A stretch of DNA of 64,000 nt from positions 1 to 64,000 of the forward strand of contig NZ_MCBX01000012.1 of the NCBI RefSeq assembly GCF_001723685.1, read 5' to 3'. Under the pieces are notes generated by a model. That model was given only the letters and a program-made list of their open reading frames with translations. It did no database searches and was not told the origin of the DNA. Both the position numbers and the translations under genes were made by a program. Source of the stretch: Candidatus Marithrix sp. Canyon 246. Lineage in GTDB: Bacteria; Pseudomonadota; Gammaproteobacteria; Beggiatoales; Beggiatoaceae. This document shows, piece after piece, positions 1 to 9,081 of the stretch. How positions within the stretch are numbered: position 1 is the stretch's first letter; every line of letters begins with the position of its first letter.

Positions 1-3
1 CGC

Positions 4-36
4 TCGTCGGCAGCGTCAGATGTGTATAAGAGACAG
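4..36 (+). other. Illumina Nextera adapter (artefact)
   Basis: The bases from TCGTCGGCAGCGTC through AGATGTGTATAAGAGACAG match the Nextera Read 1 adapter plus Tn5 mosaic end. This is library-preparation sequence, not biology. The genomic sequence starts at 37, inside a palindromic repeat, so the contig probably ended at a repeat and kept an untrimmed read end. Confidence 0.97.
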
Positions 37-112
37 AGGGTGGGTATAGCGACAGCGAAACCCACCGATCATAATACCAAATGGTGGGTTTCGCTGTCGC
101 TCTACCCACCCT
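37..112. repeat. Palindromic repeat, AGGGTGGG family, copy 1
   Basis: An inverted repeat with 30-base arms (37-66 and 83-112), one mismatch and a 16-base loop. It starts AGGGTGGGTA and its centre carries GCGAAACCCACC. A closely related copy lies at 12611-12689. Elements of this kind are dispersed, non-coding, REP/MITE-like repeats in many bacterial genomes and often show up in translated genes as a WVERSETHQ-type peptide. The left end is cut by the adapter. Confidence 0.85.
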
Positions 113-158
113 ACAAATATAAGTACAAGTAATCTTTCATAAAAATAAAAACTATCAG

Positions 159-169
159 ACCTGACAGGT
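159..169. repeat. Half-copy of the ACCTGACAGGT palindrome
   Basis: The 11-base palindrome ACCTGACAGGT is one half of the 33-base element found complete at 5741, 6042 and 47675. It lies 17 bases before the start of the next gene. It may be a decayed copy or chance. Confidence 0.4.
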
Positions 170-185
170 ATTTAGGCAAAACTCT

Positions 186-815
186 ATGAAAACACTAACA
201 AATACCTCATATGCTTGGACATGCGGGCAAACATGCCCATCAAACTCCAAACAATTAGAATGTGAACTCTACCAATTAATATGTAAACAAAATTTCAATA
301 CCAATTTACTACCAACATGGGGAAAGAAATTTTTTCCGATCTTTGCTAAAGACATATTTAAGCAAAATATAAATCAACACAATAAAAAACTACAACGACT
401 CACTAAATGGCAACGTAAATGGTTGGGTCCATTTTTAAAACAATGGAAACTCAATCCCTATCAAATACGTATAGTTTATGAAGCCAAGTTATTAAATAAA
501 CATAAAATTTTAAAAAATTGGCCCATAAGTATAATGGATGATACACTTGCTCAAACCTTTGGAAATATAATATACATAAAAAGAGCCTATAAACCACGTA
601 ATGGTGGATTATTAACCTTACTCAGCCATGAAATTTATCATGTAAAGCAATATCAAGAACTACAATCAATTAGCAATTTCGGTGCAGAATACGCAAAACA
701 TTTTATAAATGGTGGATTTAGTTATGATAATAATAAAATGGAAGTAGAAGCTTATCAAGCTGAAGCTACATTTAGAAAATGGCTATGTAAACATAGTTAT
801 TGGCGATGTAATTAA
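186..815 (+). CDS. Small HEXXH-type protein, DUF4157-like
   Basis: A 209-residue protein without a signal peptide. Residues 145-153 read LLSHEIYHV, so H148-E149-x-x-H152 forms a zinc-metallopeptidase-type motif, followed by KQYQ. A downstream acidic stretch MEVEAYQAEA (185-194) supplies a possible third ligand (E186 or E188). This pairing of an HEXXH helix with a later E-x-E-A-Y is the pattern of the DUF4157 domain seen in toxins and contractile-injection cargo. The N-terminal half has scattered cysteines (C13, C17, C26, C33) and many Lys and Trp residues, and I do not recognise it. No toxin or injection genes lie nearby. Peptidase activity is inferred from the motif only. Confidence 0.6.
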   Translation: MKTLTNTSYAWTCGQTCPSNSKQLECELYQLICKQNFNTNLLPTWGKKFFPIFAKDIFKQNINQHNKKLQRLTKWQRKWLGPFLKQWKLNPYQIRIVYEAKLLNKHKILKNWPISIMDDTLAQTFGNIIYIKRAYKPRNGGLLTLLSHEIYHVKQYQELQSISNFGAEYAKHFINGGFSYDNNKMEVEAYQAEATFRKWLCKHSYWRCN

Positions 816-888
816 TTATTAGATACATCTGATATAATAATATTCGTATCACATCAAAAGAACTACATAAGCTAACAAGGGTAACATT

Positions 889-2907
889 GTGACAGAATTT
901 GAAGGTCAAATTTGGGTGGCTCAAGATAATGATAATGTTTATTTTATCTGCACTACTAAACGAATAAAGAAAAAAATTCAAGGGATTAATGAGAAAGGGC
1001 GCGATTTACGTTTATCTGAAGAAAAATTATTATGGCAACATCCTAGTTTAGCACATGATGTAGAAGATTGGCAACTCAAAATCAGTACCATTCATAGCGA
1101 AGTCAATTCATTAACTAAGGAAATTGACATTGAACTTTTATGGGAAAACGCTTTAGAATTAGAAATTTCAGAGATTAAGGAATTAGCCGATTTATACTTT
1201 GGTGGAGAAATTACTACTGAACATTTAATGGCTATTTGGCGTGGCATTGCTGATGATCGTTTACATTTTAAGCGTCGTAGTCGCAATTGGGAACCGCGTG
1301 CCGCTGAACAAGTTCAGGAATTAAAACAACAACGTGAACGTGAAGAAGCACGAGTTCGTGCCATAAAGTTAGCCCAAGATTGGTTACAAAAAATGGCTAA
1401 ACTGCCATTGCCAATTTTTTTACATTTATCTAAGGATCAGGAAGTTGATAAGTTTCAAGTCACTGCTATATCTGATGATATTTTACCGTTTGTTGAACGC
1501 TTAGAAGCTTGGTTAAGAGGCGATGCTGATAAAGAAGTTGATGAATTAATTCGTCCAACTGCTGCACTGGCTAAACTTACTGAACGCGAATTAGTATTTG
1601 AAATTTTGCAAAAGATTGGGCGTTTGCCAATAGATGCTGATCGTGATGTTATTATAGCAGGTTTAAAACCTGAATTTTCTAGTGCTGTTAATGCAGCGGC
1701 TCAAGCTTTACAAGTTGCCAGTGATGAATCAATTACTGAAATATCATTTAGTATTGATGATGAAGACACTCGTGAAGTTGATGATGCTTTAGCTATTGAA
1801 CGCGATGGTTCAAACTGGAAAATTAGTATTGCTATTGCTGATCCTGCTAATTTAATTAAGCGAGGTGATAGTTTAGATAAAGAGGCTATGCGACGTGGTA
1901 CTACGGTTTATTTACCTACGCAACATCTTTTAATGTTACCGCCATATCTTTCTTGCGATGTTGCTAGTTTAACCGCTGGAGAAGCTCGTTCATCTATTAT
2001 AATTAGGGTATGGTTGGATGATCAGGGTGACATAACTAATAGTACAATTAGTCGAGAAACAGTTAAAGTATTAAAACGTTTACATTATAGTGATGCTGAT
2101 AAATTAATAGCTGAATCTGAAGATCAAATGGCTGATGATTTGCGTAATTTGTTAGATTGTGCCAAAAATGTACAGAATAAGCGTATAGATAATGGTGCAT
2201 TTAATTTACAGCGGCAAGAATATAAAATTGGTGTTGAAAATAATGAAATTAAATTGGCAGTGCTTGAACGAAATTCGCCAAGTCGCACCTTAGTTTCAGA
2301 AATGATGGTATTGGCTAATCATGTAGCGGCTAAATATGCAGATAAACATCAAGTGCCTTTGATATATCGTGTTCAAACGCCTCCATCAGAACCAATTAGT
2401 AAAGAAATGATGACTGATCCTTTGGGTTTTCATAAGGTTCGTAAATTCTTAGGGCGTTCTTCATTATCCTTACAGGCAGGGCAACATAGTGGTTTAGGCT
2501 TATCTATGTACACCCAATTCACATCACCTTTGCGCCGCTTTGCAGATTTGGTAATGCAACGACAATTAATTGCTCATAGCACTGGTGAAGAAATTCCTTA
2601 TAATGAAGAAGAATTATTTCAGGTTTTAGAAACAGCAGAACGAACAGCGCGTGAATCTCGTGGTTTAGAAGGTGAAGCCAAAAAACGTTTATTAATGCTA
2701 TATTTAAAACAAGATTGGGGTTCTAAACCTATAGAAGCACTTATCATTACAGAAGTAAAAGGTGGTTATAAAGTTGAAATGCAGCCTTGGGGTGCTGACG
2801 CTTATTTAGCAACTGGTAGTAGTTTTGAAATGGGTGATAGTGTAACTACATATGCTGAAAGAATTCGTGTAAAAGCTGGTACAATTCGTTTAAAATTATT
2901 AAGATAA
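889..2907 (+). CDS. RNase II family 3'-5' exoribonuclease
   Basis: A 672-residue RNB-domain exoribonuclease that would degrade RNA from the 3' end using Mg2+. The catalytic loop at about 288-300 reads SIDDEDTREVDDA; D290, D298 and D299 align with E. coli RNase II D201, D209 and D210, and E296 stands where D207 is. Further RNB blocks (RGTTVYLP, the LTAGEARSS region, FTSPLRRFADL) are intact. The N-terminal part is long and acidic rather than a clear cold-shock domain, and a short S1-like tail ends the protein. The start is GTG at 889, with AAGGG at 877-881. It is the first gene of a tight run with moaB, the fusion protein and ilvE. It could be named rnb or rnr-like; the exact subfamily is not clear. 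Confidence 0.88.
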   Translation: MTEFEGQIWVAQDNDNVYFICTTKRIKKKIQGINEKGRDLRLSEEKLLWQHPSLAHDVEDWQLKISTIHSEVNSLTKEIDIELLWENALELEISEIKELADLYFGGEITTEHLMAIWRGIADDRLHFKRRSRNWEPRAAEQVQELKQQREREEARVRAIKLAQDWLQKMAKLPLPIFLHLSKDQEVDKFQVTAISDDILPFVERLEAWLRGDADKEVDELIRPTAALAKLTERELVFEILQKIGRLPIDADRDVIIAGLKPEFSSAVNAAAQALQVASDESITEISFSIDDEDTREVDDALAIERDGSNWKISIAIADPANLIKRGDSLDKEAMRRGTTVYLPTQHLLMLPPYLSCDVASLTAGEARSSIIIRVWLDDQGDITNSTISRETVKVLKRLHYSDADKLIAESEDQMADDLRNLLDCAKNVQNKRIDNGAFNLQRQEYKIGVENNEIKLAVLERNSPSRTLVSEMMVLANHVAAKYADKHQVPLIYRVQTPPSEPISKEMMTDPLGFHKVRKFLGRSSLSLQAGQHSGLGLSMYTQFTSPLRRFADLVMQRQLIAHSTGEEIPYNEEELFQVLETAERTARESRGLEGEAKKRLLMLYLKQDWGSKPIEALIITEVKGGYKVEMQPWGADAYLATGSSFEMGDSVTTYAERIRVKAGTIRLKLLR

Positions 2908-2911
2908 TACA

Positions 2912-3427
2912 ATGCAAAGAAATTTTATTCCATTAAATATTGCGGTAATGACTATTTCAGATAGCCGCACAGAAGACAATGATAAATCTGGTAATTCGCT
3001 AGTTGAAAATTTAACAGCCGCTGGGCATAATCGCGCTGATAAGCTGATAGTGCCTGATGATATTTATCAAATGCGAGCAGCAGTATCAACTTGGATTGCC
3101 AACCCAGAAATTAATGCTATTATTACTACTGGGGGTACTGGTGTAACTGGCAGAGATAGCACACCTGAAGCTATTAAGCCACTATTCGATAAAGAAATTG
3201 AAGGTTTTGGTGAACTATTTCGTGCAATTTCTTATGAAGAAATTAATACTTCAACTTTACAATCTCGTGCTTTAGCAGGAGTAGCAAATGCTACTTATAT
3301 ATTTTGCTTACCCGGTTCATCTGGAGCTTGTAAAACTGGCTGGGAAAAAATCATTCAATTCCAATTAGATTATCGTACACGCCCCTGTAATTTAGTAGAA
3401 TTGATGCCACGTTTATTAGAACAATAA
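2912..3427 (+). CDS. moaB: Molybdenum cofactor biosynthesis protein B
   Basis: A 171-residue MoaB/Mog-family protein acting in molybdopterin cofactor synthesis (adenylylation of molybdopterin in relatives). The signature TTGGTGVTGRD is at 72-82, followed by STPEAIKPLFDKEIEGFGELFR, the usual substrate-binding segment. The length is normal for MoaB. It starts 4 bases after the exonuclease stop and its own stop overlaps the next start (TAATG at 3425-3429), so it is translationally coupled. No other molybdenum cofactor gene is visible in the window. Confidence 0.93.
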   Translation: MQRNFIPLNIAVMTISDSRTEDNDKSGNSLVENLTAAGHNRADKLIVPDDIYQMRAAVSTWIANPEINAIITTGGTGVTGRDSTPEAIKPLFDKEIEGFGELFRAISYEEINTSTLQSRALAGVANATYIFCLPGSSGACKTGWEKIIQFQLDYRTRPCNLVELMPRLLEQ

Positions 3428-4809
3428 TGCCTCAACTTTTAAGTTTATCCAGAGCAGCGCGTTTAGTGGGTGTGACGCGCAGCAAAATTCAAAAAAAAAT
3501 CCAAAACGGTGAATTATCTACATTTGAGGGCAAATTACAAGTCACAGAATTATTACGTGCTTATCCAGAAACTCAAATAGATGATACTCATATGTTAGAG
3601 CGGGTTAAACAGATTAAAGCCGCTGCTACATTTACAAGCTCACGAGAACATGAATCTGCTTTGCCAAGTCAAGACGTTCTAATAGCTCGTTTAATTAAGT
3701 TGGGTAAAGAATTAGTAGAAGTAAAATCAGCATTTAACAGGCAAAGTGAATTACTTGATACTATCAATAATAAATTAGCTGAATTTGGTGATGATAGTTT
3801 ACATCAATGGCTAAGTACTGAAATACAACGTAGCCCAAAATTAGAACCAGCAGCTCAATTATTAGCTAACGATACTGTATTACGTATCATAGCTGCTCAA
3901 GTAAAAGTAATTCCTAGTGGGCATGATTTTTTTGTTGAAGGTAAAGATTCTATTTTAGAAGCGGCACTACGAGCAGGGTTAGCTGTAAATTATGGATGCG
4001 AAAATGGTAATTGTGGTGCTTGTAAAGCCAGAATAGTTTCAGGAGAAGTACAAACAATTCGTAACCACGATTATGTTTTTACCGATTTAGAAAAGCAAAT
4101 GAATTATCAGCTATTATGCAGTTGTACAGCAATAACTGATTTAACCATTGAAGCCGCTGAAGCTCATAATCCTGAAGATATTCCATTACAACAAGTTGAT
4201 ACTAAAGTCAAAAAGCTTGAACAATTAAATGAAGATCTATTCTTATTGCGTCTGCAAACACCGCGCACTAAGACTCTACGTTTTTTAGCCGGGCAATATG
4301 CAACATTGCAATTTGATAATACTGAAATTCAAGCTTTTATTGCCAGTTGCCCTTGTGATGGACGTAATTTAGAATTTCATTTAAGTTGCAAATTTAAGAA
4401 AAATTTAAAGCTTAATCAAATAGTTAAACTAGAAGCACCACATGGTGATTTTGTTCTGCAAGAGGATTTAAAACGCCCAGCATTATTTATTACTGATGAT
4501 AAAGGTTTTCCACCAATTAAAAGTCTGATTGAACATGTTATAGCTTCAGACAATGAGACTATCAATCATTTATATTGGATAACTAATGATGAAACAGAAC
4601 CCTATCAACATAACCTATGCCGCTCTTGGGTGGATGCCCTAGATGATTTAAAATATACAAGAACACAAACTATCAATCAAATAGTGACAGATTATCCAGA
4701 TTTAAGTAACTTTGAAGTTTATATAGCAGGGTCTGATGATTTAATCTCAGCAGCAGCTAAAGTATTAACAAACAAATATCATATTGCGAAATTAAGAGGA
4801 GAGAAATAA
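3427..4809 (+). CDS. HTH / 2Fe-2S ferredoxin / reductase-like fusion
   Basis: A 460-residue fusion. Residues 4-46 look like an excisionase/MerR-type DNA-binding helix pair (LSRAARLVGVTRSKIQKKI). Residues 85-140 are a helical linker. Residues about 158-245 are a plant-type 2Fe-2S ferredoxin with C191, C196, C199 and C231 (C-x4-C-x2-C...C). Residues 255-455 follow the ferredoxin-NADP reductase fold (FLAGQYATLQF at 286-296, APHGDF at 337). The usual FAD signature RxYS reads FIAS and the NAD(P) glycine loop reads DKGFPP, so flavin or nucleotide binding may be weakened. The start and stop overlap moaB and ilvE. Its role is unknown; a redox-sensing or electron-transfer partner is an inference. Confidence 0.8.
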   Translation: MPQLLSLSRAARLVGVTRSKIQKKIQNGELSTFEGKLQVTELLRAYPETQIDDTHMLERVKQIKAAATFTSSREHESALPSQDVLIARLIKLGKELVEVKSAFNRQSELLDTINNKLAEFGDDSLHQWLSTEIQRSPKLEPAAQLLANDTVLRIIAAQVKVIPSGHDFFVEGKDSILEAALRAGLAVNYGCENGNCGACKARIVSGEVQTIRNHDYVFTDLEKQMNYQLLCSCTAITDLTIEAAEAHNPEDIPLQQVDTKVKKLEQLNEDLFLLRLQTPRTKTLRFLAGQYATLQFDNTEIQAFIASCPCDGRNLEFHLSCKFKKNLKLNQIVKLEAPHGDFVLQEDLKRPALFITDDKGFPPIKSLIEHVIASDNETINHLYWITNDETEPYQHNLCRSWVDALDDLKYTRTQTINQIVTDYPDLSNFEVYIAGSDDLISAAAKVLTNKYHIAKLRGEK

Positions 4810-5732
4810 TGGGAATGGAAGACCAAGATGGTGTAATTTGGTTTGATGGAAAAATGGTAGATTGGCGTGATGCAAAAGTACACGTTTTAACACATACCTT
4901 ACATTATGGAATGGGAATATTTGAAGGCATTCGCGCGTATAAAACTGATCAGGGTGCAGCAATTTTCCGTTTAAAAGAACATACACGCCGCTTATTTGAT
5001 TCAGCGCATATCTTGAATATGTCTATTCCTTACGATCAAGACACGATCAATGAAGCTATTATTGCATCAGTTCGCGACAATAATTTAGAAAGTGGCTACA
5101 TTCGCCCACTATGTTTTTATGGTTCAGAAGGTATGGGGTTACATACAGATGCTTTAAAGGTTCACGTAAGCATTGCAGCGTGGTATTGGGGAAGTTATTT
5201 AGGAGCAGAAGGATTAGAAAAAGGCATTCGCATCCGCACCTCTTCCTATACACGTCACCATGTAAACATAACCATGTGTAAAGCCAAGGCAGTAGGCAAT
5301 TACATGAATTCTTTACTAGCGGTACAAGAAGCCGTAAGTTGTGGCTACGACGAAGCTCTATTATTAGATACAGAAGGCTATGTAGCCGAAGGTAGCGGAG
5401 AAAATATTTTCATAGTACGCGATGGAATTGTATATACACCAGAAATAACTTCAGCACTAAATGGAATCACCAGAAACACGATTTTTAAGTTAGCAAAAGA
5501 CATAGGATTAACAATATGTGAAAAACGCCTAAGTCGCGACGAAGTATATATAGCAGACGAAGCATTTTTCACCGGCACAGCGGCAGAAGTAACTCCAATC
5601 AGAGAACTAGATGACCGTACAATAGGCAATGGAAAAAGAGGACCAATAACAGAACGACTGCAAAGTCTGTATTTTGATGCAGCTCATGGGCGTAATGATA
5701 AATATAAAGATTGGTTGACATTGGTTAAATAA
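4809..5732 (+). CDS. ilvE: Branched-chain amino acid aminotransferase
   Basis: A 307-residue class IV, PLP-dependent aminotransferase that interconverts Val, Leu and Ile with their 2-oxo acids. K160 in AKAVGNYMNS is the PLP lysine, matching E. coli IlvE. HYGMGIFEGIRAY (32-44) and EGSGENIFIV are further family signatures. The start overlaps the preceding stop (TAATG at 4807-4811) and has the strong ribosome site AAGAGGAGAG just upstream. Its pathway partners ilvB, ilvH and ilvC are about 27 kb away in this window on the other strand. The palindromic repeat directly after the stop is a possible terminator. Confidence 0.96.
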   Translation: MGMEDQDGVIWFDGKMVDWRDAKVHVLTHTLHYGMGIFEGIRAYKTDQGAAIFRLKEHTRRLFDSAHILNMSIPYDQDTINEAIIASVRDNNLESGYIRPLCFYGSEGMGLHTDALKVHVSIAAWYWGSYLGAEGLEKGIRIRTSSYTRHHVNITMCKAKAVGNYMNSLLAVQEAVSCGYDEALLLDTEGYVAEGSGENIFIVRDGIVYTPEITSALNGITRNTIFKLAKDIGLTICEKRLSRDEVYIADEAFFTGTAAEVTPIRELDDRTIGNGKRGPITERLQSLYFDAAHGRNDKYKDWLTLVK

Positions 5733-5740
5733 TGGTCTAA

Positions 5741-5773
5741 AAACCTGACAGGTTTTTAAAACCTGTCAGGTTT
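5741..5773. repeat. 33-base nested palindrome, copy 1
   Basis: AAACCTGACAGGTTT, a TT spacer and AAAACCTGTCAGGTTT. The whole element is palindromic, and each half is palindromic too. The same sequence is at 6042-6074 and 47675-47707. Copies 1 and 3 lie between convergent genes, so they may act as two-way terminators; this is inferred from position and folding only. Confidence 0.9.
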
Positions 5774-5843
5774 GGTTTCTTAATTAACCCCGATGGCATT
5801 AATACCCAACATTAAAATCAATATAGCATTGGCACTGATTGCT
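5774..5843 (-). repeat. Truncated extra copy of the nuoN 3' end
   Basis: Read on the minus strand, this segment repeats the last codons of nuoN. Bases 5791-5843 parallel 6123-6173 (GATGGCATTAAT, CATTAAAATCAATATAGCAT), and both run into GGTTTCTTAATTAACCCC and then the palindrome. The copy lacks about 29 bases present in the real gene (the AAAGCCCCCAAACAAAGCG part) and has several point differences. The palindrome plus nuoN tail therefore forms a direct repeat on both sides of the toxin-antitoxin remnant. Confidence 0.85.
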
Positions 5844-6041
5844 AGGTGCTTTAAAAGTGTACCAACGAATTTCACCTCGTTTCATTCATTACCCCATACT
5901 GAGAATTCATTTTTTTCTATAGGCTGACGAAGATATCCTTGACGATGTTTTTCTATGAGTTTGCGTTCATGATAATATTCTAGTGCTTTTTGTAAAGCGT
6001 CATGAATGAAAGCGGGGCGGTTGGTGTTGTTTATATATATA
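5844..6041 (-). pseudogene. Broken antitoxin / MazF-PemK-type toxin remnant
   Basis: On the minus strand an open frame running from the palindrome to a TGA at 5884-5882 encodes the last ~50 residues of an antitoxin (NRPAFIHDALQKALEYY, then HERKLIEKHRQGYLRQP and EFSVWGNE). This is the C-terminus of ribbon-helix-helix antitoxins that pair with MazF-type toxins. An ATG at 5885-5883 overlaps that stop (ATGA) and begins MKRGEIRWYTFKAP, the N-terminus of a MazF/PemK endoribonuclease. The toxin frame is lost after 14 codons, where the duplicated nuoN tail begins. The antitoxin's DNA-binding N-terminus is missing as well. Neither gene can be functional. Confidence 0.8.
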
Positions 6042-6074
6042 AAACCTGACAGGTTTTTAAAACCTGTCAGGTTT
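6042..6074. repeat. 33-base nested palindrome, copy 2
   Basis: Identical to the element at 5741-5773. It lies 7 bases past the nuoN stop codon and may act as the nuo operon terminator. Confidence 0.9.
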
Positions 6075-6080
6075 GGTTTC

Positions 6081-7520
6081 TTAATTAACCCCCAAAGCCC
6101 CCAAACAAAGCGAAATCAACCCAGATGGCATTAATCCCAGCATTAAAATCAATATAGCATTTGCGCTAAGTGCTATTTTCATATCTGTATTAGCTGTAAT
6201 CGGAGTTAAATCTTCTGCATCGTCAAAATACATAAGCTTAATTACTCGCAAATAGTAAAACACGCCAATTATTGCAAATATTACTGCTATTATTGCCAAC
6301 CATACTAAGCCCGCTTGTACTACTTGTGCTAATACTGCCCATTTTGCCCAGAAGCCTAACATTGGTGGTATGCCTGCCATTGATAACATTAGTATTAGCA
6401 TTACTGCTGCATACCAAGGATTTCTTTGGTTTAAGCCTTTAAAGTCTTCTAATCTTTCTGCTTCAAAGCCAGCTCTACTTAATAACAATATCATGCCAAA
6501 TCCACCAACTGTCATTAATGTATAAACTAATACATAAAACATGGAAGCGGCATAGCCATCTTTTGTGCCTGTCAAGATTCCAAGCAATAAATAGCCAACG
6601 TGAGCAATTGTAGAATAGGCTAACATGCGTTTAATATTAGTTTGAGCAATCGCGATAATATTACCAATTGCCATTGATAGAATTGATAATAAAATCAATA
6701 TATTTTGCCAATCGCCATGTAAACTTTGCATTCCATCAGCAAGTAAACGGATTAACATTGCAAATGCTGCAATTTTCGGGGCACTTGCTATAAATAAAGT
6801 AACTGCTGTTGGTGCGCCTTGATAAACATCTGGAATCCAAACATGAAATGGTACTGCGCCTAATTTAAATGCTAAGCCTATGACTATAAATACTAATCCA
6901 AATACTAATATAGTTTTATGTTCAGTTGTTTGACTGATAGCTTGAGCAATTGCATTTAAATCTAAGGTTCCGGTAACGCCATATATAATTGACATTCCAT
7001 ATAACAACATACCAGAAGCTAAAGCACCTAAAACAAAATATTTCATTGCCGCTTCAGAGGCTTGTTGTGAATCGCGATTTATGGCAACCATTGTGTATAA
7101 TGATAAAGATAATAGTTCTAAACCTAAATAGATTGTTAATAGGCTATTAGCGGATACCATTATCATCATACCCAAGGTGGCAAATAAACCTAATACTAAA
7201 TATTCACCTTTTAAAAGTTTACGATCCTGTAAATATTGTCGTGAATATAGAAATGCTAAAAAAACTATTAATAAAATAAAGAGTTTTAAAATAGTACTCA
7301 TAACATCGTTGACAAACATGCCATTCATAGCCAATTCTGATTTCTCAGGATAAGTAGCAAAAATTAAGATGGCGGTAGCGATTAAAGTACCTTGAGTTAA
7401 TTGATAAGTTAAATTTTTTAAGTTTTTAGGTAAATAAGCATCAAGGACTAGTATGACACAAGCCATTGTTAGCATTATTATTTCTGGTAAAATTAATGTT
7501 GTATTTAATGTTAGGGTCAT
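6081..7520 (-). CDS. nuoN: NADH-quinone oxidoreductase subunit N
   Basis: A 479-residue, polytopic inner-membrane subunit of complex I and one of its three antiporter-like proton channels. About fourteen hydrophobic segments are visible. The core motif [38 protein letters not shown] and [10 protein letters not shown] are family hallmarks. It is the last gene of the nuo run. Unlike the other junctions, which are 1-15 bases, it is separated from nuoM by 68 bases containing a hairpin. Its 3' end is duplicated downstream next to a toxin-antitoxin remnant. Confidence 0.97.
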   Translation of the reverse strand: MTLTLNTTLILPEIIMLTMACVILVLDAYLPKNLKNLTYQLTQGTLIATAILIFATYPEKSELAMNGMFVNDVMSTILKLFILLIVFLAFLYSRQYLQDRKLLKGEYLVLGLFATLGMMIMVSANSLLTIYLGLELLSLSLYTMVAINRDSQQASEAAMKYFVLGALASGMLLYGMSIIYGVTGTLDLNAIAQAISQTTEHKTILVFGLVFIVIGLAFKLGAVPFHVWIPDVYQGAPTAVTLFIASAPKIAAFAMLIRLLADGMQSLHGDWQNILILLSILSMAIGNIIAIAQTNIKRMLAYSTIAHVGYLLLGILTGTKDGYAASMFYVLVYTLMTVGGFGMILLLSRAGFEAERLEDFKGLNQRNPWYAAVMLILMLSMAGIPPMLGFWAKWAVLAQVVQAGLVWLAIIAVIFAIIGVFYYLRVIKLMYFDDAEDLTPITANTDMKIALSANAILILMLGLMPSGLISLCLGALGVN

Positions 7521-7545
7521 TTTTTTATTTGCTGTCGTTAAAAAC

Positions 7546-7574
7546 TGGAGTTCAAAGCTAAGCTTTGTACTCCA
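7546..7574. repeat. Hairpin between nuoM and nuoN
   Basis: TGGAGTTCAAAGCT (7546-7559) pairs with AGCTTTGTACTCCA (7561-7574), with one mismatch and almost no loop. It lies in the only sizeable gap of the nuoG-N run. It could be a dispersed palindromic repeat or an mRNA-processing or attenuating hairpin. No T-run follows on the minus strand, so a classical terminator is unlikely. Confidence 0.6.
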
Positions 7575-7588
7575 AAATAAAGAAGAAA

Positions 7589-9076
7589 TTAATTTGGTAT
7601 TTTAGATATACCAATATGTTGAACCAAATGCTCAACAGTGCTGTGCATCACATCTAGCATTGGTGCTGGATAAATACCAAAGAATAATACTATTATTGCT
7701 AACGTAGCTAAAATGAAGGTTTCGCGTCCATTTATATCTTTTAAAGCAGCTACTCCTTCATTGCCGATTTCTCCATAGAATACTCGTTTTATCATCCATA
7801 AAGTATAAGCGGCTCCAAGGATCATTATAGTAGCAGCGGCAAAAGCTATCCAAAAGTTTACTTTAAATGATGCTAGAATTATTAGGAATTCTCCGACAAA
7901 TCCAGAAGTTGCTGGTAAGCCACTGTTTGCCATTGCAAATAGTACTGCAAACATTGCAAATTTAGGCATAGTATTAGCAACTCCACCATAATCCTTAATT
8001 TGACGGCTATGTAAGCGATCATAAAGTACTCCCACAGATAGAAATAAAGCTCCTGAAATAAAACCATGTGAGATCATTTGTACCATGCCGCCTTCTATTC
8101 CCATTACACTACTACCAAGGAAAAAGCCTAATGTCGCAAATCCCATGTGTGAAATAGAGGAATAAGCAATGAGTTTTTTCATGTCTTGCTGTACTAAAGC
8201 GACAAATGATATATAAACAATGGCTATTAGCGATAAGCTTATCATGAGCCAAGCTAATTCCTGACTTGCATCAGGTGTAATAGGCAAGCTAAAGCGTAAG
8301 AAGCCATAACCACCCATTTTTAACATGATTGCGGCTAAGATTACTGAACCACCAGTTGGTGCCTCAACGTGAGCATCTGGCAACCAAGTATGCACAGGCC
8401 ACATTGGAACCTTAACAGCAAATGCGATCAAAAATGCTAAAAATATCAGAATCTGAGCTGTCATCGGTATCGCTAACTTATGATAATCCAGAATTGCAAA
8501 GCTATTTGATTGTGAATATAAATATAACAATGCAATTAGCATAAATACTGAACCTAAAAAGGTATAAAGGAAGAACTTAATAGTAGCATAAACGCGGTTT
8601 GGTCCACCCCAAATACCAATTATGAGAAACATTGGTATCAACATAGCTTCCCATAGCACATAGAACAGGATTGCATCTAAAGCGGCAAATACCCCAACCA
8701 TTAAGCCATTCATAATTAGGAAGGCAGCCATATAATGAGCCGCTTTATCTTGAATCACTTCCCAACCAGCTACTATTACTAATACAGTAGTAAAAGTTGT
8801 TAAGATAATCAATGGCATAGATATACCATCTACACCTAAAGAATATTGGATATTAAAAGCAGGTATCCAAGACAGTGTCTCAGTAAACTGCATAGCAGGA
8901 GTTGTAGTATCAAATCCAAAATATAGAATTAGTGACAATAAAAATGTCACTAATGACACTGCCAAAGCAATCGGGCGAGCAATTGAGGCTTGATTGTTTC
9001 CAAGGATGATTACCCAAATACCACCTAGTATTGGTAACCATATTAATAGACTTAGTAATGAAAAATCAGTAAACAT
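7589..9076 (-). CDS. nuoM: NADH-quinone oxidoreductase subunit M
   Basis: A 495-residue antiporter-like membrane subunit of complex I that carries one proton path. The sequence shows [19 protein letters not shown] with the conserved channel glutamate, the broken-helix segment [23 protein letters not shown], and [18 protein letters not shown]. Length is typical. It follows nuoL by 5 bases. Confidence 0.97.
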   Translation of the reverse strand: MFTDFSLLSLLIWLPILGGIWVIILGNNQASIARPIALAVSLVTFLLSLILYFGFDTTTPAMQFTETLSWIPAFNIQYSLGVDGISMPLIILTTFTTVLVIVAGWEVIQDKAAHYMAAFLIMNGLMVGVFAALDAILFYVLWEAMLIPMFLIIGIWGGPNRVYATIKFFLYTFLGSVFMLIALLYLYSQSNSFAILDYHKLAIPMTAQILIFLAFLIAFAVKVPMWPVHTWLPDAHVEAPTGGSVILAAIMLKMGGYGFLRFSLPITPDASQELAWLMISLSLIAIVYISFVALVQQDMKKLIAYSSISHMGFATLGFFLGSSVMGIEGGMVQMISHGFISGALFLSVGVLYDRLHSRQIKDYGGVANTMPKFAMFAVLFAMANSGLPATSGFVGEFLIILASFKVNFWIAFAAATIMILGAAYTLWMIKRVFYGEIGNEGVAALKDINGRETFILATLAIIVLFFGIYPAPMLDVMHSTVEHLVQHIGISKIPN

Positions 9077-9081
9077 ATCAG

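Noticed and set aside
5741-6074. CRISPR array from repeated palindromes
   Set aside because: Only two copies about 300 bases apart here, each fully palindromic, with gene debris between them and no cas genes.
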